Positions 8,120-18,822 of a stretch of DNA of 24,971 nucleotides are shown here, piece by piece. The notes beneath the pieces are model-generated. The model saw nothing but the letters and a program-made list of their open reading frames with translations, ran no database searches and was not told the origin of the DNA. Position numbers and translations under genes: made by a program. The DNA lies in the NCBI GenBank assembly GCA_000969725.1, contig JXSR01S073258.1; one strand, written 5' to 3'. Every line of letters begins with the position of its first letter. The stretch's first letter is position 1. This DNA is from Ophiothrix spiculata (Eukaryota; Echinodermata; Ophiuroidea; Amphilepidida; Ophiotrichidae).

Positions 8120-10345
8120 ACCTGTCCTCGTCACTTAAATGGCCCCATGGCATCTTACACACTTGCATGAGAACAGTATGTAATTTATCACACGAACCTG
8201 ATCCAATCACAATATATTAATGATATGTAGTAACCCGTATGGACCAACATCATAACATTACGTTTACATTCTAAAATAAAACAACTTCCAAATGCTGTTA
8301 GATTTCGCGAATGGAAGGCGACTGGTTGTTGGGAGATTACAAGGTGAAAAATAAGTTTGTTGACAATGTTTTATAATTTCACTAGGTTGCTAACCTTATA
8401 TGACATTTGTTCTACCCTGTTTATCCACGTTTTCTGTTGTTTGTCAACGATCCTTACCATTATAGCTTTACAAATGTATATATTTTTATGGGAATCAACA
8501 CAGGAAAAGAAATGATATCCGCTAAAAAGAAAATACGTGCAAATTCCACTCTAATTCATAGGGTACCACAGTTTCGTCCCAATTCAAGACACAAGGCCAA
8601 CAGTGAACACAATGTTCAATAATGCAAATAGTGCGTTTCACATGTAATAACCGACCTACTTAAGGTTTAGACAACAAGATAACAGTTTTAAACTCGATTT
8701 GAAAAAAATACGATCCCTGGTGTTCCATTTATCGAGGTATTTATCATGAAACATATTGAATACAGCTGATTAGGTGATTAGATTTTTTCTACATTAATAT
8801 TATATACATTTTTTTTACTTTTACGAATCAACATTTTTTAGTCACATTGACTCAATGTACATAAATAATTGTTGATATCGTAGAATCAATCTTCGCTAAA
8901 CCGTTTCTATATTCAAATTAAACATTGATTTTCATATTCTAGCAATAAACTACAAGGTCATTTAGTCCGGGTATCGGCTTTCGTTTTAATATGAATGATA
9001 ATTTTAAAGTATTCCTGACTACAAAATAAGTTTTGTATACTAGTAAATTTATATATGAATAGATTTGTAAGATTTATAATTTGCGTTACTTTCATTATTG
9101 AATTATATACATAATAGTATATATATACCTATTATGCAGTTCCTAAAGCAATTCAAAGAATTATAGGTGCATCCCAAAGCCCCTAAGAAAGCGTGTATGA
9201 ATTAGGAAAAAGTTTAAAATGTTCATCAATTCTTTATGGTTGATCTTTCAAACGATAAAAAAAATGAGAGTCATGTGTCTTCCTCAGGGGTGTATCATTT
9301 TCTCCTCGAATGATGGATTTGTTAAAACCGATTCATAAATATTTCAGATATACAATCATCTAATTTCTAACATGATCACACTATCAGTGTTGCCACATTA
9401 TAAATGGCGATATAAATAGAAATTGTGATGGAAATAAGAAATGAATAAAGTCTCTCTATATTTGATGTAACCAAAAATTCGTATAATCAGTTGCCAATAT
9501 TTTAATATTATCTATGTAAGTGCAATATAGATATACTGTTACCTTAGATTTATCATCTTTAAGTTGACAAGAATCTGTAATTTTTTCGGAAATCGTTTTT
9601 TAGATAAAAAGTTATTTTAACGAAGGAATCAACTGCAGTTAGACCATGATTAAAGTATATTGTTTTCCCTTGTTGGTCATTTACATGGCATACTTAAGGT
9701 AATAACATTTTGTTAAATATGCTGCAATGAAAAAAAAATTAACAGTATGCAACCGGAATACAAGTATTCTACCGTTAAAAATAGAGTTAGATTCCTCCGG
9801 CATTAATCTGTTAAAAACTGTTTGTTTGTTTTTTCTAATTTTCCCGGTATTATACCATTAATAGAAGTCTGTATCTGGCGAACATATACAAATAGTGGCT
9901 GCTGTTTTATTACGACAATAAAAATATCACAGATGCAGCTCTATACTTAATTAAACAACCTTGAAGTATCTCGAACAAGGTGAAATCCACAATAAGACAT
10001 CAGTTTACATTTAAAGCTCATAAATCTATTTCCAATCTGGTATTTTATATTATCAATTAATGCCGTAGGCGGGTAACATCAAGATCACGACAAAGATCTA
10101 CCTAGTGTATCGTATGCCTATTCCCGTGTGTTGGATGGTGTTTGTTCTTACCGTTTACCTCTTGACATGTGCATTAGCTTTACAACTACTAGTAATTACC
10201 ATTGTTCAAATTTGTTTACAGAGTACGTGTGCATGTCATTCATCGAGACGGTGATGACAAATTTACTTTAAGCTAACCCTAAATGAGTGTCTGCAACATG
10301 CATTGACAATCTTTAGGACTAATGAACATAGTAGAGTTAAGGCTT
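8120..10345 (+). repeat. Ancient segmental duplication, copy 1
   Basis: Several anchor blocks recur in the same order and orientation in 16170-19555: around 8186 (CACGAACCTGATCCA), around 9355 (CAATCATCTAATTTC, then CTCAGTGT-like), and 10075-10345 (ATCAAG..ATGACAA-type start, GAGACGG..GATGA, ACTAATGAACATA). Spacing between anchors has grown by over 1 kb in the other copy, partly through the foldback element at 16680. An open frame over the last block is shifted by one base between copies, so it is not conserved coding sequence. Confidence 0.65.
8356..8932 (+). repeat. 570-bp dispersed repeat, copy B
   Basis: It matches 24336-24925 almost throughout, from TTGACAATGTT to CTATATTCAAATTAA. Shared blocks include TGTTCTACCCTGTTTATCCA and CACAGGAAAAGAAATG. 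An internal ~85-base stretch present in copies A and C is absent here. Both full copies carry an open frame of about 71 codons at the 5' part (8407-8622 here), but in copy C the same stretch is split between two frames, so coding is unlikely. Confidence 0.9.
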
Positions 10346-10691
10346 GTCCGTATTATCATTTATGTGGGCATTTTTCAGAGTATCATTCTTCCTGATGATA
10401 TACTTGTTTGTTTGTTTGTTATTTATTCGGCAATTGCCAGCATACAAACGATACATAGACAAATATAAATATACAAAGAGAAGATTATGTAGCAAACAAC
10501 TGAAGCACTACAAGACCACTCATGGCAAGACCAACAAACCAAAGCTGACAAACCAGGATGACCCATTAAACCTAACAATAGAAGCAAACTTATTTCCAAT
10601 GCCCGATATTTATTCGTTAGTATTGTTTTCCAACATACATAATATAACGATTATGAGAGGGCCCAAAGGACATTGCCCTTCATTCTTCTAG
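10344..10691 (+). CDS. Unrecognised 115-codon open frame with N-terminal hydrophobic segment
   Basis: The frame starts at an ATA-like or alternative codon region after TATTATC and the first ATG is a few codons in (MWAFFRV). Residues ~6-30 are strongly hydrophobic and could be a signal anchor. The following ~50 residues are basic and rich in K, Y and T, and an N-L-T sequon is present. A pyrimidine-rich TTTTTCAG at about 10372 could be a splice acceptor. There is no recognised domain and no second copy. In AT-rich DNA such a frame can arise by chance, and part of the hydrophobic stretch comes from a (TTTG)n run. It is kept only because its length is above the local background. Confidence 0.12.
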   Translation: MSVLSFMWAFFRVSFFLMIYLFVCLLFIRQLPAYKRYIDKYKYTKRRLCSKQLKHYKTTHGKTNKPKLTNQDDPLNLTIEANLFPMPDIYSLVLFSNIHNITIMRGPKGHCPSFF

Positions 10692-11598
10692 TTTCTTTTG
10701 TCAGCAAAACGTATACCGCCGATTTCTAGCACCTCACAGAACATGACGAAATTGTGACATCAAAATCAGCTAAGCTAAGCTTTTTATAGGCAAGTTATTG
10801 TGAAAAACAATTTTTTGAAACAAAAAGCCAAATCATAAAAAAAAAATCGATACTGTTATATAACCCTTTTCTGTAAAAATGTAATTGATTCATACAAATT
10901 GTTGAATAATTATTTTGAGATAATTACATATTGTTGCTTACGTCCTAAAATGTATCCATATACATAATCAAAAAATAAGATTGTATCACTTGGAATATGT
11001 AGAAACACTAAATATTTAAGTAATATTAAATATAAAAAGGTTAAGCGAATTATATTACACATTAACATCAAATATGAAAAACATATTTCAAATATAAACG
11101 CTACAATTCCATCTTATAAAACTATGCCTTGTTTTACGTTGTAACATAATGCAATTGTTTTGTTGGCTATATGTGGCCGTCTATTCCAAAAGAGCCGTAA
11201 ATACAGCAATATATGTAAAGGTCCTACTTTGGTGAAATTGATTTTTGACAGCTTCATAATCCTTGTGCTTACTTCAAAACACCAGCAAAGTTCCATTTAA
11301 AAAATGATCGGAAATAGGAAATATATCTGTTTATTTTGAGAACAGAAAATGCAGGACTTACTGATCTGTGAACGCGTCTATCTCAGTTATGCATTTTACT
11401 CCCTGACAACCCTTCACAGACCATAACTTGACTTCTGGAATTTGTGTAAAGTTCTTTGCAGTTCATTCAGGTGTCAATTTAATCCTTATAGCATGGTCTT
11501 TGCAAATATTTAAAAAGTTGAAATAACAAGAGGCTGCATTTACAGCTGTTTTGGAATGGACTTCACATATAGCTATCGTTTTACCATCAGCAATACTA
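10692..11598. other. AT-rich intergenic stretch, nothing recognised
   Basis: Only short frames are present and no repeat match to other parts of the window was found. Confidence 0.5.
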
Positions 11599-12302
11599 AA
11601 GACTCTCAAAAAAGTATCGCCTCGCCTCGAAAAAAAAATGGCTCATGCACCAATACGGTACTCGCAAATGTAATTTAAAGAATTTGTGTACAAGCGCTGA
11701 AATTTCAGCTTTTATTTGATACCTTATTTTTGACAATTGACTGAGAAACATTGAAGTTATGAACTTTTAAAACCCTCAAGGTCGATTTTTAAAAGTTGCT
11801 AATTTCATTTTTCGCACTGTACAAACCAATAACGCAAGAGTAAGGATGATAATGAGGTGAGATTAGTCACTGGAACACGCGGCCATTGGTATCTAAGCAT
11901 TATCCATCAACAATGATCAAGATATGGGTTTTTTCATTAATTTTTCATTAATGATAAAACAACATAAAACGAGAGAAACGACATTCAATTAGTAGTCATT
12001 ACTGGCATTAAAGACATGGCGCAGGTACCAGACCACACACAGGACGAATAACGGTGCGCGATGTTTTTTTAAGGCTAGTAATGCCTACTAGTTTAATCTG
12101 AAGTTTTATATCGTTTCTCATCATTAATAAGATGGAAAAAACACAAAATCTTGATGGATGATGGTTAAAATCCAATGACATATGGTTTGGAAAAAAACAA
12201 ACCGCGAGCTTCAGTGTCCAAACTCACCTCATCTTGATCCTTAGGTCTGCGCTATTGGTTTGTACAGTGCAACAAATACAATTAATGAACAACAACATAT
12301 TA

Positions 12303-12628
12303 GCAACTTTTAAAAGTTGACCTCGAGGGTTTAAAATGTTCATAACTTCAGTGTGTCTCAGTCAATAATCAGAAATAGGGTGTCAAATGAAAGCTGAAAT
12401 TCCAGCGCTTGTTCACAATATCTTTAAATTACNNNNNNNNNNNNNNNNNNNNNNNNNNNNNNNNNNNNNNNNNNNNNNNNNNGCAAAAAATGAAATTCGC
12501 AACTTTTAAAAATTAACCTTGACGGTTTTAATTGTTCATAACTTCAGTGTTTCTCAGTCAATTATCAGAAATAGGGTGTCATATGAAAGCTGAAATTCCA
12601 GCGCTTGTTCACAATATCTTTAAATTAC
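12303..12628 (+). repeat. 130-bp direct repeat flanking the assembly gap
   Basis: Bases 12303-12432 and 12499-12628 are both 130 bases long and collinear without gaps, beginning GCAACTTTTAAAA and ending CTTTAAATTAC. I count about ten substitutions, nearly all in the first half. The left copy ends exactly at the first N. The left foldback arm has a single counterpart, so one of the two copies is extra. Unmerged contig ends, two haplotypes, or a real duplication would all explain it. Confidence 0.92.
12433..12482. other. Assembly gap (50 N)
   Basis: A run of exactly 50 N; the round length suggests a placeholder of unknown true size. Confidence 0.99.
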
Positions 12629-13082
12629 GTTTGCGAGTACCGTATTGGCGCACGAGCCATTTTTTCGAGGCGAGGCGATACTTTTTTGGGAGTCTTTATA
12701 TATCAATTTTAATGAACAACAACATATTATATATGCATGGATGTAGTGCTTGTTTGTACAAACAGATTTGAAGCATTTTACATGTTTATTTATGATCAAG
12801 ATATTTCTATCTAAACCTATCAATATTCTAAAGTATCAATTGTACGCGAGATTTACAATTTGAATGTAAATGTATTATTTACTTAATATTATTGTTGATA
12901 CATTTGAATAGATATTTTTCTGCAGTAATAGCATTGCTTAAAACACGATATTTGTTATGATTGTGTACATGTAGGTTATATAATTCATTCCACGATTTGG
13001 TGTCTAATCTGTTTATTTTAACTTTTATATAATTTAATAGAGAACAAACAAATTGACATTCATTGGATTAGAGGATGGTCTT

Positions 13083-13102
13083 TTGTTGTTGTTGTTGTTG
13101 TT
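13083..13102 (+). repeat. (TTG)n microsatellite
   Basis: Seven or so TTG units, followed by degenerate TTG/TGTTG copies to about 13120. Confidence 0.9.
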
Positions 13103-13148
13103 ACTGTTGTTGTCGGTGTTTTGTTTTGTTCGTGTTTTGTATATATTT

Positions 13149-13167
13149 TTTGTTTGTTTGTTTGTTG
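13149..13167 (+). repeat. (TTTG)n microsatellite
   Basis: Four to five TTTG units; a similar run lies at 10404-10420. Confidence 0.85.
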
Positions 13168-13854
13168 CTTATATTTTGTTTGTTTATTTTCTACTTTGGT
13201 GAATTTTAATAAAAGTACAAATAAGATTGTTTTAGTATGGTAAATTTATATAAACCTCTAAACAAACGTTTTGAAAGTATTTTGAGATATGTATAAATTT
13301 CTAAGTTAGATTATATGTTTTTGAATATTATTTTATGCATGATTACGTTAGGTTGTTATCTCCCTTTAAGAATAAGTATGAATAAATCCCTTTGTTGACA
13401 GACAACCAGGAGGGGGAAAACAAGGGGCACGGCAAGAAAAAATAAAGACAAAAAAAAATGTTGACAAAATAAATGATTTTTTGAACAAATATGCGTATTT
13501 TGGCTTAAAAACGCCAACTTGGGTGCTACAATTATGGTATTAAATGGTGAAATACGTGCTAAGCGCAAAATAATTGTATATTTTTTGTGTCCAAATTATC
13601 AATAAAAGGGGGTAATTGAGAGTATTTGCGCCAAAAAGCTTCTTATTTTGTCTGGGGGAAATTTAGGGACAAAGCACCTGCTTATTGACATTTGGGGAGT
13701 TGGTTTGCCATATAGCAATCTCATCTTATACGAGTAGATGTAAAGGCTTAGAATCAAAGTAGCATAACATAAATACCAAACATTGATATATTATTTTTGC
13801 TAGACAATATCAATTCATAAGTATTATTGTCTTCCGCTAACGGCAGCGATTTAA

Positions 13855-14352
13855 GTTGTCAGGCGCAGAAAAGAAGTAAGGAACTTCGAGTTTGTATTTC
13901 CAAGTCATCGTACCATCAACAGGTACCCAGAAGATGCATCATGCATCAACTTGTTGACGGTCGCAGAACAACTTAACAACAAGGGGGACAATGTTGTAAC
14001 AGTTGGGCTTGATAATACAACAAAAGCCGCAGGTCATAAGTTATATGATGTCAGGGCAGACCGTATCACAATCAAAGGTCCTAATGCAACTCGGAACACA
14101 ATGACAACTGGATACACAAAGAACATAAGTCATGGTGGAGCAGATGGTGCGACAGCTTACGAGTTGAAGTTGAAATGCCTGGCAGTATTGGCTGATTGTG
14201 ACGTAGAGGATATTAAAAGTTCAATAGATTTCTGGACGACTGACCGTGCTGGAGATTGTGCATCACTCCTAGAGAATCTTGGCGTTACTGAAGATAAGAT
14301 TCTAAAGTGCACAGCTCATGTCATACTAGGAGCTGACCATGCTGAGTCATGA
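13855..14352 (+). pseudogene. Partial DDE transposase (hAT/MULE/Kolobok-like, CxxH type)
   Basis: A frame open from the stop at 13852-13854 has no proper start codon; the 133 codons usually read from 13951 begin at a TTG. Counting from 13951, GLDNTTKA places an aspartate at residue 21 on what looks like the first RNase-H strand. TTDRAGD gives a second aspartate at residue 98, and KCTAH gives a C120-x-x-H123 motif about 22 residues later. Two catalytic Asp followed by CxxH is the layout of hAT and related transposases. Codons upstream (FEFVFPSHRTINRY) continue the domain. The frame stops at ESstop; the third acidic residue and the C-terminal half are absent, and a one-base shift would extend it only ~24 codons. 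No terminal repeats were found. A domesticated exon is possible but there is no splice or neighbour evidence for it. Confidence 0.72.
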
Positions 14353-15498
14353 TTTAGCTAAGAAAGGTGGTATTTGCTTGAAACTAACAATGAAAATGAT
14401 CAAAATACAAACTTAACACATTCTAGGTAAGATTTATCAGTTTAAAAAGGTCAAAATTGGGTTCCTTGACCCCCAAAACCTATAAGTAGGCATATTACAA
14501 GTGCTATTTATCTAACAAATGTGTGATGAGTCGATAAAATGCGTCATTTTGGCGGCCATTTTGATTTTTTACAATTTAGCGACGTCAGACGTCATCGTAT
14601 GCAAAAATAAATGTCATTTTTGGATTATTCATCAAATTTGAAAAGTTTTTGAAATTGGTGATTTGCCCAACCCTATAACAATATCAATAAATTATCACGG
14701 GTCTGCTAATATACGATTATTACGATCTACTTTGAATAAAAAAAGAATAACTGATTTCATTTCAAGAACAAGGATACAAAAACCGTCAATTTAAACAAGT
14801 TTACTATTTAAAAAAGCAATACTACGTTTTAATCCTAGTTGTTCAAAACAAGAGCATAGCAGTTCTCATATTAAATTGGGGCATGAAAATACTATTATAC
14901 TATTAATTGTACTTCAATCTTTTACTTATCAATTGATAGAAGGTAAATCAATGTAATACATGTATATCTATTCTGCTATAGAAAGGAATAGATAAGAAAA
15001 AGAAATGGGTCAACATTACCTGCAATTAGCGATTAAAAATAATTACATTTCTAAGACTAACACACTTCTACTTTGACTGAACTACATAGACGTTTTAAAA
15101 CCAATACCGAAGCAAATGTGCATGCATCAGTAAGGGTAAGACTACGAGAAAGGTTAATACTTGAATGTAGGTTAGACACACCGCTATTGTGTCTTTGAAA
15201 TTTGGTGTAATGCGTTAATGTAATAAGCACTTGAGTTGAAACATCGAACGAGCTGACAAAACAAAACACAAGATGTTATGTTAAGTTCTGAATCTTTGTA
15301 GTATATGACAAGAAATGTGAGTAAACCCGAGAGGTTACGTAGTCTACTGTGAAATGTTAACTCTGCATTTTTCAGAAATGAAAACAACAGCGTTATTTGT
15401 GTAATTTGTTACCAATACCAAACCCGATTTGACAGATAGTATATTGGTTAGAATTTGACATATTTTTTCGAGAAGTACTGATCATTACTTTGTTTTCA
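14353..15498. other. Intergenic stretch, nothing recognised
   Basis: It contains a small GACGTCAGACGTC palindromic motif near 14581 but no supported gene or repeat. Minus-strand frames of 67-70 codons near 15057-15387 have no motif. Confidence 0.5.
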
Positions 15499-15502
15499 TT
15501 AA

Positions 15503-15793
15503 GGCTAGGGTAGACCTTTAAATGGCATAAACCGTTTTTGTACTCTAACTGTCAAACTAATTGCATAACCATATAAAATTATACATTTTTAGAAGTGGAT
15601 TTTTACTCTGAACATATTGGTGATATTGGTTTTTAATCAAAAATGTTTATTTTGGCAAAAAAATCCAAAAAACGTATTTTTACCCCAAAAATTTATGGAA
15701 AGCCTTGCTAAAATTTACATTCGCAAAATTTGGAACTTTTTGGTTTTTTGGAATTAAGAAACAAATGTCCAGGAAGGGGTTTCTCAAAATTGA
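15503..15793 (+). mobile_element. Half of a TTAA foldback element (one arm plus centre)
   Basis: It begins after TTAA (15499-15502) with GGCTAGGGTAGACC. It then follows the layout of the left arm of the 657-bp element: an ATAACCATATAAAA block, TATACATTTTTAGAAGTGG, repeated runs of A with Ts, and ACAAATGTCCAGGAAGGGG with TTCTCAA, which aligns with ACACATGTCTAGGAACGC and TTCTCAA at about 6152-6180. No right arm or second TTAA terminus follows. The copy therefore breaks off close to where the hairpin centre would be. Confidence 0.75.
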
Positions 15794-16679
15794 CCTTCAT
15801 CGTGTACATAGACCATACAGTAAAATACCCATCAAGAACCCTAATATATAATAGTATAATCAAGAAAACAACTGTACATACCTGTGAGCATCCGTTATAG
15901 AATGGTATTGATGTGAATGGAAAGAACAAACAAAAGAGAAAAACACAGAATTATTATACATAAGAATTATTGAGCATATCTATGAAATACAGTTAAGTTT
16001 GTACGCAGTTGATGGTGGTCAAACGAATTTAGCCACCATACGTCTTTAAAATCAGTGAATAATTAGATATCCTTTCATACGCATCAAAAAAGAGACCGTA
16101 AATTACATTACCAACTCCTTGCTACTATTAGATTTTATAATTCGAAAGATACATCTTGATATTTAGAAATTAATATGAGGTGATCTTAAAAGGGCCTCAT
16201 GAACACTTACTAGTTTGTTAAAGTGAAAGGACATTATGTATATTATAACACGAACCTGATCCATGCATTATACGGATATTAAAAAATATATATTCAAGTG
16301 AGTTATACTGCATGTATCACCATATGACGGTTCTTTTGGATGAAGTAAATCAATTACGATACTATGGATAGAGCCCCTATTGTTTTTCTTTATCAACCAG
16401 TCCTGTTGGTCATTAATATGTACCAGTCAGTAGTTGCTGTCATCTCTATAATGGATTCCCTGTATTTCCTAATCAAGATAGATAACGAATCTCAATTTGT
16501 CATAAATAATTTCTTTTATAGATACAAATAAGACAAATCATCAATCATATTTTATTGCCTGCAATACAAAATCGGCAAATTCTTTTAGTAGATAAGACTG
16601 GTATTTTTGCTGGCTACACGTGAAGGATAATCAGTTCAATCTGTCATCCGGTACTGACAATGAAAGAAAACGCTCTTAA

Positions 16680-17009
16680 GGGGGGAAAGCACATCACTCA
16701 TTATTGCATTTTTGCAAATTTATTTTGTACCATAACTTTTGAACAAAGAGCTTAAAGTTAATAAAAGTATACATTTCCAGAAAATGTTATTTTTAGCTTG
16801 GTTGGAAACCCAAATGGCAAAAAAATGTGTTTTTCGTGATTTTCTCAAAAAATGTGATTTTTGGTCAAAAATCAACATCACCATCATGTTCCTTGTAAAA
16901 ATTCCTTTCTGGAAATGTATACTTTTATTAACTTTAAGCTCTTTGTTCAAAAGTTATGGTACAAAATAAATTTGCAAAAATGCAATAATGAGTGATGTGC
17001 TTTCCCCCC
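16680..17009. mobile_element. 330-bp foldback element at a TTAA site
   Basis: Both ends start GGGGGGAAAGCACATCACT in inverted orientation, and the arms pair for about 104 bases (16680-16783 with 16907-17009). They enclose a ~123-base unpaired centre. TTAA flanks both sides (16676-16679 and 17010-17013). The arms are so similar that open frames on the two strands start with the same 15 residues (MNKELKVNKSIHFQK), a by-product of the palindrome. It carries the ATAAAAGTATACATTTC block also found in the 657-bp element. GGGG after TTAA fits the RRGG ends described for Kolobok, but there is no transposase to confirm this. Confidence 0.93.
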
Positions 17010-17164
17010 TTAATGCAATATGGCTAATGCATGTCATCCTGAAACACATTTACATCAAAGCATTCGGGTTATAATTTAAAGGTATGTTGAACAGGTTACT
17101 TCATAATTAACGTTGATTAAATCTATATAATTGTTTTCATGACAGTTACGGTGATTGAAAATAA

Positions 17165-17180
17165 AATAATAATAATAATC
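17165..17180 (+). repeat. (AAT)n microsatellite
   Basis: About five AAT units. Confidence 0.85.
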
Positions 17181-18514
17181 CTTTTCAAGACAGTAACGAT
17201 TTATTTTTGGATTTGATATTAAGGCTGGCTCACATTTTGACGAATAGTAGACCGCAAAATCATGGCCATAAAGCGACAACAGAATAGGATCAAGATTTGC
17301 TGACGGGGTTGTAACAGAGAAACATGTGCCAATGAAGTAGAGCGATCAAATTCTAACTCAGAATACACACATCTCAATAAGCCCCACCCATACACACCCA
17401 CACACACCCCTACGCGAGGTGGAATCAAAAATCGAGTAATAACTGATCTGTTTTAGAATTTAACAAGCATAAAAGAATCAAGTTCGCTTCATTGATCGAG
17501 ACATATGCCATGAAATTGCCTTTGAATACGTAACAAGGTGATTAATAAAAACACCCCCATGCGCACTATATGTGAAATATATAAAACATAAGAAACAGCC
17601 TATTATATATACTTTTAGACTGTGATATCCATTAAGTACACAAATGCCATGTATTACACATTGGAACTTGTTATGTTAGAAACATTTTTTTTTTCATTTA
17701 GAAGTGAACAAACTAGTAAATTATTCGGTAAAAATTATATACCACATACCATCATGACGGAAACGGGCGGTTTATTGTTAGAGTACCCATTACAAAATAA
17801 ATAGGTATGTTCATTTCTTACTTTTTAACGGGTATACTTTTTAATCTAGATAAACGAATTCGTCTTATCCTCTTAAATATTTAAACCATGCAATCATCTA
17901 ATTTCCACGCGGTTATACTCTCAGTGTCACCAAATCATAGCTTGAGATATCAATGGTCTTTTATATAGGCTATAATGTTACTAAAATGTATGTACTTGCA
18001 ATTCAGTCAGTGAAATGTGGAGAACAGAGACTGAATTTCAAAAGAGCCTAGCGACTGGAGTCAGTCAAATTAAGAAACAAGCTCAATTGAAATAAATTAT
18101 TTGTACTCTTCAAAGTATAGAAACTCCAATAATCATGCAAGAATGTTGCTGTTTCCTACTTCATGTATAGTATAAAAAACATTTTAACTCTGCAAATCAA
18201 CACTTGCCTCCATCATTTTCATTAACTTCCATTTTTACTTTTCATTAAAATGATGTTATTTTTCTTCCCTCCAGTTCATTTGTCTTGTCACCTGTTGCTT
18301 CTCCAATATATCGAATAATATTTAATTTATTCGTTTCTTCTTCGTTTTTTCTGTTCTGTTTACTTATCCTCAATCTGATTGTGTTGTCTGTTTTCAGATC
18401 ACGTTCTTATTGGTAGTAATATAATAATAAGGTTGAAATGATCCAAAATCAATCAAAATCTTTGATACCAATATTACCAATGTTGGTGCAAGAAATATCT
18501 TACTCATAAATGCG

Positions 18515-18588
18515 TTGATTCTCTACAGAATTTACGTGGGAAGATGATAGATATCAACACTTTACAGAATTCACGTGGGACAAGGATT
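18515..18588 (+). repeat. Two-copy ~39-bp tandem repeat
   Basis: ACAGAATTTACGTGGGA (from 18525) recurs as ACAGAATTCACGTGGGA (from 18564), with GATT or GATA before and after. The copies are imperfect and only two are present. Confidence 0.7.
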
Positions 18589-18739
18589 GATGGGCATAAG
18601 TCACACAAACTTGTTTCACGAAAACCAAGGCAATTTTCATCCAACGAATGTTAAACTTTTACACTTAATGCTCAAAAAGGTTATATTTTTAATATTTTGA
18701 ATGGAGTTAATTTCTACTGAAATGAACGTAATTGTACAG

Positions 18740-18822
18740 GATGGGTAAAAATCATACTGAGTGTAAAATAAAACAGGTCATGCAGATGTGCATTTTGGTC
18801 AACAAGTTTGGTAAAATGAGAG
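18740..18822 (-). repeat. Dispersed repeat segment, copy 2 (inverted relative to 3939-4009)
   Basis: The reverse complement matches 3939-4009, with GACCAAAATGCAC as the best block, then TTTTATTTTAC and TTTTTACCCAT. The present copy has ~15 extra bases between these blocks. It lies inside the second segmental-duplication copy but has no counterpart in the first, so it is probably a separate insertion. Confidence 0.6.

Larger units (their letters stand above)
11599..12696. mobile_element. ~1.1-kb foldback element with TA flanks, assembly gap inside
   Basis: The left end AAGACTCTCAAAAAAGTATC and the right end (12677-12696, reverse complement AAGACTCCCAAAAAAGTATC) are inverted repeats. The pairing continues through CGCCTCGCCTCG, a GAGCCAT block, a TACGGTACTCGCAAA block and further inward to a centre near 12009-12075. 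TA lies on each side (11597-11598 and 12697-12698), fitting a TA target duplication. The right arm is longer than the left because a 130-bp segment is present twice around 50 N. No transposase frame is visible. It is probably a MITE-type relative of a TA-target superfamily (Tc1/mariner-like by site only). Confidence 0.88.
12730..13854. other. AT-rich intergenic stretch with simple repeats
   Basis: Apart from the two microsatellites listed separately, no gene, RNA or matching repeat was recognised. The 70-codon minus-strand frame near 13356-13568 is leucine- and phenylalanine-rich and without motif. Confidence 0.5.

Noticed and set aside
8407-8622. 71-codon frame found in two copies of the dispersed repeat
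   Set aside because: In the second copy (24383-24605) the matching residues are split between two phases by indels; the similarity is at DNA level only.
12532-12771. 79-codon frame at the right end of the 1.1-kb foldback
   Set aside because: It lies wholly in the inverted-repeat arm and its flank; the duplicated arm has no matching frame.
16720-16969. Two 76-codon frames on opposite strands with identical starts
   Set aside because: Both come from the arms of the 330-bp palindrome; the identity is a mirror effect, not a gene pair.
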